A program made the position numbers and the translations under genes. DNA of 7,359 bases from Rhodospirillales bacterium (GTDB lineage Bacteria; Pseudomonadota; Alphaproteobacteria; Acetobacterales; Acetobacteraceae), in the NCBI GenBank assembly GCA_028870815.1, contig JAGWOU010000078.1, positions 1-7,359 of the forward strand. Direction: 5' to 3'. Of this stretch, positions 1-5,646 are shown in pieces; the stretch's first letter is position 1; each line of letters starts with the position of its first letter. The notes under the pieces are model-generated. The model saw nothing but the letters and a program-made list of their open reading frames with translations, was not told the DNA's origin and did not search any database.

Positions 1-256
1 AATCAGCCTCGGCAGAGCCCTCGACGAACCCCACCTCCTCCGCCGTACCGGAAAAATCAAACATGCGCCCGGCATCGCGCCCATCGGCCCGATGCACATG
101 CCGCACATAAATCACCGGCTTGCCCGCCGCCTCGAATCCCTCGATCAACGCGTTGATCCGCTTCAGAGATTCGTCAAACTCCGGCACACATAACGGGGAT
201 TCCGGCAACGCGTAGACATTCTGTACGTCGATCACCAACAGCGCGGTTTGTGTCAT
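1..256 (-). CDS. Isochorismatase-family cysteine hydrolase (partial, C-terminus outside window)
   Basis: Only the first 85 residues are present; the gene runs off the left edge. The N-terminus MTQTALLVIDVQNVY is the hallmark of the isochorismatase-like (cysteine hydrolase) superfamily, with the beta-strand LLVIDVQ carrying the catalytic Asp (D10). It is followed by a helix with FDESLKRINALIEGFEAAG and the second strand KPVIYVRHVHRA, both typical. The catalytic Lys and Cys would lie beyond the window, so the substrate (amide, nicotinamide, isochorismate or other) cannot be told. No signal peptide is visible, so it is probably cytosolic. The ATG at 254-256 is supported by GGGGAG seven bases upstream. 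That Shine-Dalgarno lies in the 3' arm of the clpB terminator, and no separate promoter is obvious between clpB and this start, so expression may depend on read-through or on a promoter inside the end of clpB. Family call is confident, specific function unknown. Confidence 0.85.
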   Translation of the reverse strand, partial: MTQTALLVIDVQNVYALPESPLCVPEFDESLKRINALIEGFEAAGKPVIYVRHVHRADGRDAGRMFDFSGTAEEVGFVEGSAEAD

Positions 257-257
257 G

Positions 258-292
258 AAAAAGCTCCCCGGAAATGAAACTCCGGGGAGCTT
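258..292 (-). terminator. Intrinsic terminator of clpB
   Basis: On the minus strand, six bases after the clpB stop codon, AAGCTCCCCGG and CCGGGGAGCTT form a perfect 11-bp stem around a 10-base loop (272-281). The 3' arm runs directly into a five-T tract (262-258). This is a canonical Rho-independent terminator for clpB. It ends one base before the start codon of the next minus-strand gene, so the same bases serve as that gene's leader. On the plus strand the stem has no useful T tract, so it is one-directional. Confidence 0.85.
264..269 (-). promoter_or_regulatory. Shine-Dalgarno of the isochorismatase-like gene, embedded in the terminator stem
   Basis: GGGGAG on the minus strand lies seven bases before the ATG at 256-254, a normal spacing for a ribosome binding site. 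All six bases are paired in the 11-bp hairpin at 261-292. Any transcript that comes through from clpB would therefore present this site in a closed form. A transcript starting inside the hairpin would leave it open. Confidence 0.65.
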
Positions 293-297
293 AACGC

Positions 298-2877
298 TTA
301 CGCCGCCTCGGCGAGATAACCGCCGATTACCAATCCTGCTTCTGAGCCGGAAACTTTCACGGTATCCCCGTCTTTCACAGCCCCTTCCAGGATCAACCCG
401 GCCAACGGGTTCTGCAGGTTGCGCTGAATCACCCGCTTCAACGGCCTCGCCCCATAAACCGGATCATACCCGGCCTCGGCCAGCCAGTCCTGGGCGGATT
501 GGTCAAGATCCAGCCTGATATTCCGGTCAGCCAGCAGCTTTTCCAACCCGCGCAGCTGAATGGTGACAATGGTGCCCATATCCGTCCGCTGCAACCGGCG
601 GAACAGCACAATCTCATCCAGCCGGTTCAGGAATTCCGGCCGGAAATGCTCGCGCACCCGCGCCATCACCCCAGCTTCGGCCATGCGCACATCTTCGCCT
701 TCCGCCTGCGCCGCCAGAATGTCGGACCCGAGATTGGAGGTCAGCACGATGATGGTGTTTTTGAAGTCCACCGTGCGTCCCTGCCCATCGGTCAGCCGGC
801 CATCGTCAAGCACCTGGAGCAGCACATTGAACACATCTTCATGTGCCTTCTCCACCTCGTCGAACAGCACAACCTGATACGGCCGGCGCCGCACCGCTTC
901 GGTCAGCACGCCACCCTCGTCATACCCCACATAGCCCGGAGGCGCGCCAATCAGCCGGGAAACCGCGTGCTTCTCCATGAACTCGCTCATGTCGATCCGC
1001 ACCATCGCCCGCTCATCGTCGAACAGAAACTCGGCCAGCGCCTTGGTCAGCTCGGTCTTGCCCACGCCGGTCGGGCCCAGGAACAGAAAACTGCCAATCG
1101 GCCGGTTCGGGTCCTGCAACCCGGCCCGCGCACGCCGCACGGCGTTGGAAACCGCCACAAGGGCTGCCTCCTGCCCCACCACGCGCTGCCGCAGATTATC
1201 CTCCATATGCAGCAGTTTGGCGCGCTCGCCCTCCAGCATCTTCTCGACCGGCACACCGGTCCAGCGGGAAACAACGGCGGCAATTCCTTCCTCCGTCACC
1301 GCCTCGTTCACCATATTGCCGTCCTGCTGCTGGCTGAGTTGCTTCTCCAGTTCCGGAATCCGGCCGTAAAGCAGCTCGGACGCTTTCCCGAGGTCGCCTT
1401 TACGCTGCGCCAGCTCCACTTCGTTGCGAGCGTGGTCAAGCTGCTCCTTCACCTTCTGCACGTCGGCAAGCTGCGCCTTCTCCGCCTGCCATTTCGCCGT
1501 CATCTCGGCAGAACGCTCATCCAACTCGCCCAGCTCGTACTCCAGCTTCTCCAGCCGGTCCCGGCTGGCGGCATCGGTCTCTTTCCGCAGCGCCTCACGC
1601 TCAATCTTCAACTGGATCAAACGGCGATCCAACTCATCCAGCGCCTCAGGCTTGCTATCTACTTGCATCCGCAAACGGCTCGCCGCCTCGTCCACCAGGT
1701 CGATCGCCTTATCTGGCAAGAACCGGTCGGTGATGTAGCGGTTAGAAAGTGTAGCCGCCGCCACCAGCGCGCTGTCAGTAATGCGCACGCCGTGATGCAG
1801 TTCGTACTTCTCCTTGATCCCGCGCAGGATGGAGATGGTGTCCTCAACGCTCGGCTCGTCCACAAACACGGGCTGGAAGCGCCGCGCCAGCGCCGCGTCC
1901 TTCTCCACATATTTTCGGTACTCATTCAGCGTGGTCGCCCCCACGCAATGCAACGCGCCACGGGCCAGCTCCGGCTTCAACAGGTTGGAGGCATCCATCG
2001 CCCCATCCGCCTTGCCCGCGCCCACCAGCGTATGCATCTCGTCGATGAACAGGATGATCTCGCCCTCGGCGGACTCGACCTCCTTCAGCACCGCCTTCAG
2101 CCGCTCCTCGAACTCACCCCGGAATTTCGCACCTGCCACCAGCGCACCCATATCCAGCGCCAGCACGCGTTTATTGCGCAAGGATTCCGGCACGTCACCA
2201 TTCACGATGCGCAGCGCCAAACCTTCCACAATCGCTGTCTTGCCCACGCCGGGCTCGCCAATCAGCACGGGGTTATTCTTCGTCCGCCGCGCCAGCACCT
2301 GGATCGTGCGCCGTATCTCCTCATCGCGCCCAATCACCGGGTCCAGCTTCTGGCCGCGCGCCGCTTCCGTCACATCGCGCGCGTATTTCTTCAGCGCGTC
2401 GAATTGCTGCTCGGCGGTGGCGCTATCCACCCTGCGGCCCTTGCGCACATCGTTCACCGCCTTTTCCAGCGCCTGGGCCGAAACACCAGCCGCCTTCAAA
2501 GCGCGAGAAGCCGCATTATCACTCGCCGCCAGCGCCACCAGCATCCGGTCCTGCGCCACGAAACTGTCGCCAGCCTTCTGCGCGGCCTGCTGGGCGGCAT
2601 CGAGCACGCGCACCAGATCCGGCGTCACATTCGGCTGGCCAGCCCCGGCCCCCTGCACTTTCGGCAATTTCGCCACGGCGGCATCCACCGCCTGCTTGGC
2701 CGCCTGCGGATCGCCCCCGGCAATGCGGATCAGACCGCTGGCCGCGCCTTCCTCATCATCCAGAAACGCCTTCAGCAGATGCTCCGGCGTGATCTGCTGA
2801 TTATATTCACGCATCGCAATGGTCTGCGCTGCCTGAATAAAGCCACGCGCCCGCTCGGTGAACTTCTCGAAATCCAT
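298..2877 (-). CDS. clpB: ATP-dependent disaggregase ClpB (Hsp104 family)
   Basis: ClpB is a cytosolic hexameric AAA+ unfoldase that works with DnaK/DnaJ/GrpE to extract polypeptides from heat-induced aggregates. The 859-residue length matches the family (E. coli about 857). Domains in order: Clp N-terminal domain (about 1-150); NBD1 with Walker A GEPGVGKT (207-214), Walker B ILFIDE (275-280), pore loop GAKFRG (249-254) and arginine pair R332/R333; coiled-coil M domain (about 405-525); NBD2 with Walker A GPTGVGKT (601-608), pore loop GYVGY (648-652), Walker B VVLFDE (669-674), arginine finger in EFLNRLDE (R752) and sensor-2 GAR (809-811). No ClpP-binding loop of the ClpA type is seen, in line with a disaggregase. 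The pore aromatic in NBD1 is Phe where E. coli has Tyr, a conservative change. The start MDFEKFTERARGF at 2877 is chosen over an upstream in-frame TTG because it matches the family N-terminus and has GGGAG six bases upstream. A heat-shock promoter precedes it and an intrinsic terminator follows it. Confidence 0.97.
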   Translation of the reverse strand: MDFEKFTERARGFIQAAQTIAMREYNQQITPEHLLKAFLDDEEGAASGLIRIAGGDPQAAKQAVDAAVAKLPKVQGAGAGQPNVTPDLVRVLDAAQQAAQKAGDSFVAQDRMLVALAASDNAASRALKAAGVSAQALEKAVNDVRKGRRVDSATAEQQFDALKKYARDVTEAARGQKLDPVIGRDEEIRRTIQVLARRTKNNPVLIGEPGVGKTAIVEGLALRIVNGDVPESLRNKRVLALDMGALVAGAKFRGEFEERLKAVLKEVESAEGEIILFIDEMHTLVGAGKADGAMDASNLLKPELARGALHCVGATTLNEYRKYVEKDAALARRFQPVFVDEPSVEDTISILRGIKEKYELHHGVRITDSALVAAATLSNRYITDRFLPDKAIDLVDEAASRLRMQVDSKPEALDELDRRLIQLKIEREALRKETDAASRDRLEKLEYELGELDERSAEMTAKWQAEKAQLADVQKVKEQLDHARNEVELAQRKGDLGKASELLYGRIPELEKQLSQQQDGNMVNEAVTEEGIAAVVSRWTGVPVEKMLEGERAKLLHMEDNLRQRVVGQEAALVAVSNAVRRARAGLQDPNRPIGSFLFLGPTGVGKTELTKALAEFLFDDERAMVRIDMSEFMEKHAVSRLIGAPPGYVGYDEGGVLTEAVRRRPYQVVLFDEVEKAHEDVFNVLLQVLDDGRLTDGQGRTVDFKNTIIVLTSNLGSDILAAQAEGEDVRMAEAGVMARVREHFRPEFLNRLDEIVLFRRLQRTDMGTIVTIQLRGLEKLLADRNIRLDLDQSAQDWLAEAGYDPVYGARPLKRVIQRNLQNPLAGLILEGAVKDGDTVKVSGSEAGLVIGGYLAEAA

Positions 2878-2883
2878 TTTATA

Positions 2884-2888
2884 CTCCC
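2884..2888 (-). promoter_or_regulatory. Ribosome binding site of clpB
   Basis: GGGAG on the minus strand with six bases (TATAAA) before the ATG at 2877. It decides the start: the longer in-frame extension would begin with TTG at 2925 and would add 16 residues (through ...GREYK) that are not part of ClpB proteins. Confidence 0.75.
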
Positions 2889-2907
2889 TTCCTCGTCCCT
2901 GTATCCC

Positions 2908-2945
2908 AGGCAACGCACAAGGCAACGCCCCTCAATAGGCGACGC
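2908..2945. repeat. Three short direct repeats in the clpB leader
   Basis: On the plus strand AGGCAACGC occurs at 2908-2916 and 2920-2928, and the one-mismatch copy AGGCGACGC at 2937-2945. They lie in the predicted untranslated leader of clpB. No function is known; they might form binding sites or simply reflect chance in a GC-rich leader. Confidence 0.35.
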
Positions 2946-2947
2946 AA

Positions 2948-2972
2948 CCTTGCCAAACCAATATGGGCAAGG
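2948..2972. promoter_or_regulatory. Inverted repeat overlapping the clpB -10 region
   Basis: CCTTGCC (2948-2954) and GGCAAGG (2966-2972) form a perfect 7-bp dyad with an 11-base centre. It straddles the -10 box and predicted start of clpB, and a possible sigma-70 -35 box of the divergent MOSC gene. Most of it lies upstream of the predicted clpB start, so it would act as DNA, for example as an operator, and not as an RNA hairpin. It does not match CIRCE. It could be chance. Confidence 0.3.
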
Positions 2973-2979
2973 CCATGAT
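2950..2979 (+). promoter_or_regulatory. Possible sigma-70 promoter of the MOSC gene
   Basis: TTGCCA (2950-2955, five of six to the -35 consensus) is followed after 18 bases by CATGAT (2974-2979, four of six to the -10 consensus), about 36 bases before the MOSC start codon. It overlaps the divergent clpB promoter, so the two could compete for polymerase. The match is moderate and only by eye. Confidence 0.35.
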
Positions 2980-2989
2980 TTGGCTCAAG
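2961..2989 (-). promoter_or_regulatory. Sigma-32 (RpoH) heat-shock promoter of clpB
   Basis: On the minus strand CTTGAG (2989-2984) is followed after 15 bases by GCCCATAT (2968-2961). The known RpoH consensus is CTTGAA, 13-17 bases, CCCCATNT, so the match is five of six in the -35 box and all but the first base in the -10 box. The predicted start of transcription is near 2954, giving a leader of about 77 bases before the clpB ATG. Heat-shock control is the known mode for clpB in proteobacteria, so sequence and gene identity agree. Assigned by eye. Confidence 0.75.
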
Positions 2990-3015
2990 TGCTTATGAGA
3001 AGGTAAATCGGCCAG

Positions 3016-3780
3016 ATGCGCATCGAATCCCTGTTTCGCTACCCGGTGAAAGGGCTAACGCCTGAACCTCTCATCCAGGCCAGTCTCACTCCAGGCAAAT
3101 GCATCCCGTGGGACCGCGCCTTCGCCCTCAAACAAGGCGATGCTGACCTGGACGTGGAAAACCCCACCTGGCTGCACAAGACCAATTTCATGTGCCTGGC
3201 GAAAAACGCTATCGCCGCGCGGCTGGACGCGAAGTTCGATGAAACCACCAGGACCCTGAACGTGACCAGCCCGGAGGCCAGCATCTCCGCCTCACCCTTC
3301 ACGCCAGAGGGCCAAGCCGCGCTGACCCAATATTTCACTGCCTTTCTGGGCGAGGAAGCGCGTTACGGCCAGAATAACGCGGCCCCGCAATTCCATTTTT
3401 TCCCCGGCCACAGCTTCTGCGATCACGAAACCCAAGTCGTCAGCCTCATCAGCCTGTCCTCCATCGCGGCATTGGAACAAGCGGTGGCGGCCAAGCGGCA
3501 CAAGATGCGCTTCCGTGCCAATATCTATATCGAAGGATCGGAGCCCTGGGAGGAATTTTCCTGGATGGGCCGCACCATCGCTGTCGGTGAAACAGAGATG
3601 GTGGTGCAGGCCCGCACCCCCCGCTGCCCGGCGACGATGGTGAACCCGGACACCGCCTTGCGCGACGCCAACCCGCCAAAGGAATTGCGCGAGCATTTCG
3701 GCCATATCGATCTCGGGGTTTTCGCCGAAGTCACCAAGGGCGGGGAAATCCGCCCGGGTGATCAGATCAGGCTGCTTTAG
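3016..3780 (+). CDS. MOSC domain protein with N-terminal MOSC beta-barrel (YcbX/mARC-like)
   Basis: A 254-residue protein with two parts: an N-terminal MOSC_N-type beta-barrel domain (about 1-120, opening MRIESLFRYPVKGL) and a C-terminal MOSC domain (about 125-254). The MOSC domain holds RFRANIYIEG (165-174), PWEE (177-180) and PRCPATMVNPDT (202-213). In mARC and YcbX the Cys of this motif (here C204) binds the molybdenum cofactor, and these enzymes reduce N-hydroxylated compounds; that role is inferred here. The protein lacks the C-terminal 2Fe-2S ferredoxin domain of E. coli YcbX (about 369 residues), so a separate electron donor would be needed. No signal peptide is seen, so it is likely cytosolic. 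The start is fixed: an in-frame TAA lies at 3004-3006 and the ATG at 3016 is the first start after it. The best Shine-Dalgarno, GAGAAGG at 2997-3003, is rather far (12 bases). Its 3' end overlaps the convergent ampG by 14 bases. Confidence 0.88.
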   Translation: MRIESLFRYPVKGLTPEPLIQASLTPGKCIPWDRAFALKQGDADLDVENPTWLHKTNFMCLAKNAIAARLDAKFDETTRTLNVTSPEASISASPFTPEGQAALTQYFTAFLGEEARYGQNNAAPQFHFFPGHSFCDHETQVVSLISLSSIAALEQAVAAKRHKMRFRANIYIEGSEPWEEFSWMGRTIAVGETEMVVQARTPRCPATMVNPDTALRDANPPKELREHFGHIDLGVFAEVTKGGEIRPGDQIRLL

Positions 3781-5035
3781 CCCGCCTCTCCTTCGGCGGG
3801 TAAAACCGCAAAATCGCCAGCAGCAGCAAAATCCCCGGTAAGGCCGCCGCCGCGCAAATCTCGAAAAAGGCGATATACCCCGCCCGCTCCACAACGAAGC
3901 CGCTGGCCCCCGCCACCGTATGCAGGGCCATCGGCGCCAGCGAGGAAAACAGCGCATATTGCGTGGCCGTATGCTCCGGCGCGCACAGGCCGGATAAATA
4001 CGAGAGAAACGCCGTATCTGAGAATGTGCCTATAAATGCTTCCGTCGCCGCGATCCCGGCCAGAATATGCGGCGTATGCGGATACATCCCCAGCAAGGGG
4101 TAAAGGCAGAGAGCCGCCCCCTGCAAAACCGAGGTTGCGAGCAGCGCCCGCCCCACGCCGATCCGCGCCACCAGAATCGCCCCCGCAGCCGTGCCCGCCA
4201 GCCCGCACACCAGCACCACCGGCCCGTTGGCAATGGCAATCGCCGTCCGGTTAAACCCCAGCGCAAGATAAAAGGGCGAGAGCATCGGGTCACCCAGCGC
4301 GCCGCCCAACCGATAGAGCAGCACGAAGGCCAGAATCACCAGGGCCCCGCGCCGGGCCAGAAATTCCGTGAAAGGCTCCACCACCGCCTGAGTGAAGCGC
4401 GCTCTCAGGTTCACCGCTGTCGTCTCCCGCGTCACCTCCGGCTCGGGGGCGAATAACGCCGCCAGGGGGCCGATCAACGCCAGCGCCGCCACCAGCCCCA
4501 CCGCGCCATGCCAACCCAGATAGCTGGAAAGCACCGTGGCGCCGGAGAAGGAGACCATCATCGCCACGCGGTACCCCCAAACCTCGCAGGCCAGCGCCAC
4601 ACCCTGCAAGCGCGGCGCGAAGCTCTCAATTCTCCAGGCATCGATGATGATGTCCTGACTGGCCGAGCAGAATGCCACCAACGCTCCAAGCCCCAGGCTC
4701 AGCCACACATTCCGCGCCGGGTCACTCAACGCCAGCGCGGCGATGCTCAAAGCCAGCGCCAATTGCACCGGAATCAGCCATCCCCGCCGCCGCCCGAAAA
4801 ACAGCGGCTTCGCCTCGTCGAAAAACGGAGCCCAGACAAATTTCAAAAGATAAGCCAGCCCGATATTCGCCGTCAGCCCGATCAACCCCAACGGCACATG
4901 CTCGCTCGCCATCCACAGCCGCAAGGTCGGGCCGGAAAGCGCCCAAGGCAGACCAGAGGAAAACCCCAGCACCGCCATCAGCCCCAGCCGCCCGAGATCA
5001 GGCCTCGTCAGCGCGGCCCGCGCCGGAGCCTCCAT
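3767..5035 (-). CDS. ampG: AmpG-type muropeptide MFS transporter
   Basis: AmpG is an inner-membrane permease that brings GlcNAc-1,6-anhydroMurNAc peptides from the periplasm into the cytosol for peptidoglycan recycling, and so can influence AmpR/AmpC beta-lactamase induction where those exist. The 422-residue protein is almost wholly hydrophobic helices. It carries AmpG hallmarks: LGFSSGLPWALSGPTLRLWM (23-42), FGRRRGWL (80-87), AFCSASQDIIIDAW (121-134), GYR (154-156), APEPE (196-200), LLYRLGGALGDP (239-250) and HTATQYALFSSL (355-366). It is shorter than E. coli AmpG (491) because it stops after the twelfth or so helix and lacks the last two, as in many alphaproteobacterial homologues. The ATG at 5035 shares its A with the stop of the DUF3617 gene (TGATG). 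No good Shine-Dalgarno precedes it, so translation is probably coupled. An acetyl-CoA-transporter-like MFS relative is the main alternative. Confidence 0.87.
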   Translation of the reverse strand: MEAPARAALTRPDLGRLGLMAVLGFSSGLPWALSGPTLRLWMASEHVPLGLIGLTANIGLAYLLKFVWAPFFDEAKPLFFGRRRGWLIPVQLALALSIAALALSDPARNVWLSLGLGALVAFCSASQDIIIDAWRIESFAPRLQGVALACEVWGYRVAMMVSFSGATVLSSYLGWHGAVGLVAALALIGPLAALFAPEPEVTRETTAVNLRARFTQAVVEPFTEFLARRGALVILAFVLLYRLGGALGDPMLSPFYLALGFNRTAIAIANGPVVLVCGLAGTAAGAILVARIGVGRALLATSVLQGAALCLYPLLGMYPHTPHILAGIAATEAFIGTFSDTAFLSYLSGLCAPEHTATQYALFSSLAPMALHTVAGASGFVVERAGYIAFFEICAAAALPGILLLLAILRFYPPKERRAKAA

Positions 5036-5535
5036 CAGGGGGTGTGATCGTCAATATTGCCGGACTTGACGAAACTGCCGTCAACAAGCCGCCCCTCGTC
5101 TCCCGGCTGCATGCCTGCCAGGCATGGCCCCTGCCATTGCAAAGAAGACGTCATCGACATTTCGCCCAACGAAGTGCTGAAATTCGCCTTCAGTTGAACT
5201 GATTTATCGCTCCTATAATCCAGCGTCTCGTGAATCGTCACCGTGCCCGCGGGTTGCGAGCAAGTGCCGTCGATACTGTAGTTCGCGCCGGAGCCGGAAA
5301 CGTTCAGCTGGCTGCACCGGCCCTGTCCGGAGAGCAGAAATTTTTGGTCCGTCGCCGGATCCACGCAGGTCAGCGTCAACACATTCTGTGCCTGTGCCAT
5401 CGGCTGGCCATCGGGCCCCGTCACGCTGGTGGTGCTTTGCCACAGCCCCGGCGCACGGGCGGGCAGCACATCCGCCCAGGCCAACCCCGCCACAGAGAAC
5501 GCCAGAACCAGTCCGCCCGCTACGAATCTTGCCAT
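5035..5535 (-). CDS. Exported DUF3617-family protein
   Basis: A small protein of unknown function (166 residues from this start). MARFVAGGLVLAFSVAGLAWA is a clear Sec signal peptide, with an A-x-A cleavage site before DVLPARAPGLW; there is no lipobox Cys, so a soluble periplasmic protein is expected. The mature part opens PARAPGLWQSTTSV and has four cysteines (C57, C74, C92, C138) in the settings LTCVD, GRCSQ, GTCSQP and GPCLAG. This is typical of DUF3617 proteins and suggests two disulfide bonds. The frame stays open upstream to ATGs at 5559 and 5580, which would lengthen the n-region by 8 or 15 residues. None of the three has a strong ribosome site, and 5535 was chosen because it gives the most usual signal peptide. 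The gene precedes ampG with a one-base overlap, which hints at a cell-envelope role, but no function has been shown for the family. Confidence 0.8.
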   Translation of the reverse strand: MARFVAGGLVLAFSVAGLAWADVLPARAPGLWQSTTSVTGPDGQPMAQAQNVLTLTCVDPATDQKFLLSGQGRCSQLNVSGSGANYSIDGTCSQPAGTVTIHETLDYRSDKSVQLKANFSTSLGEMSMTSSLQWQGPCLAGMQPGDEGRLVDGSFVKSGNIDDHTP

Positions 5536-5592
5536 GCGCGGCAGGTTACCCAGCGTCATTCCCCGGCGCAATGGCGGCATGTGCCCGGGGTG

Positions 5593-5622
5593 TTGGCGCC
5601 CGCTCCGCCAAATGGCTATACT
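5593..5622 (+). promoter_or_regulatory. Possible promoter of the glycosyltransferase gene
   Basis: TTGGCG (5593-5598, four of six to the -35 consensus) and TATACT (5617-5622, five of six to the -10 consensus) are 18 bases apart. The predicted start, near 5629, would leave a leader of under 20 bases that still includes the ribosome site. It lies between two divergent genes, where a promoter is expected. No matching promoter was found for the opposite (DUF3617) direction. Confidence 0.45.
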
Positions 5623-5634
5623 ACCAGAAGTAGC

Positions 5635-5640
5635 AAGGGA
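5635..5640 (+). promoter_or_regulatory. Ribosome binding site of the glycosyltransferase gene
   Basis: AAGGGA six bases before the ATG at 5647. The reading frame is open far upstream (to 5230, antisense to the DUF3617 gene), and this site together with the protein N-terminus fixes the true start at 5647. Confidence 0.7.
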
Positions 5641-5646
5641 AGCACG

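Noticed and set aside
1814..2800. Open frame of 328 codons on the plus strand opposite clpB
   Set aside because: Ser/Ala/Arg-rich shadow of clpB in another frame, with no recognisable motif.
2878..2925. Extension of ClpB by 16 residues from a TTG at 2925
   Set aside because: The added residues are not part of ClpB proteins, and the ATG at 2877 has a good ribosome site and the family N-terminus.
499..3006. Open frame of 835 codons on the plus strand opposite clpB
   Set aside because: It is antisense to a clearly recognised ClpB, reads as low-complexity His/Gln/Leu/Arg-rich protein with no family features, and is the expected by-product of GC-rich codon use.
3781..3800. Hairpin CCCGCC/GGCGGG just after the MOSC stop as a terminator
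   Set aside because: Only a 6-bp stem, with no T tract after it on either strand, and it lies inside the coding end of ampG.
4508..5047. Open frame on the plus strand opposite ampG
   Set aside because: Pro/Arg/Gln-rich antisense shadow of a convincing membrane transporter.
5230..5646. Upstream extension of the glycosyltransferase frame
   Set aside because: It is antisense to the DUF3617 gene. The recognisable N-terminus and ribosome site place the start at 5647.
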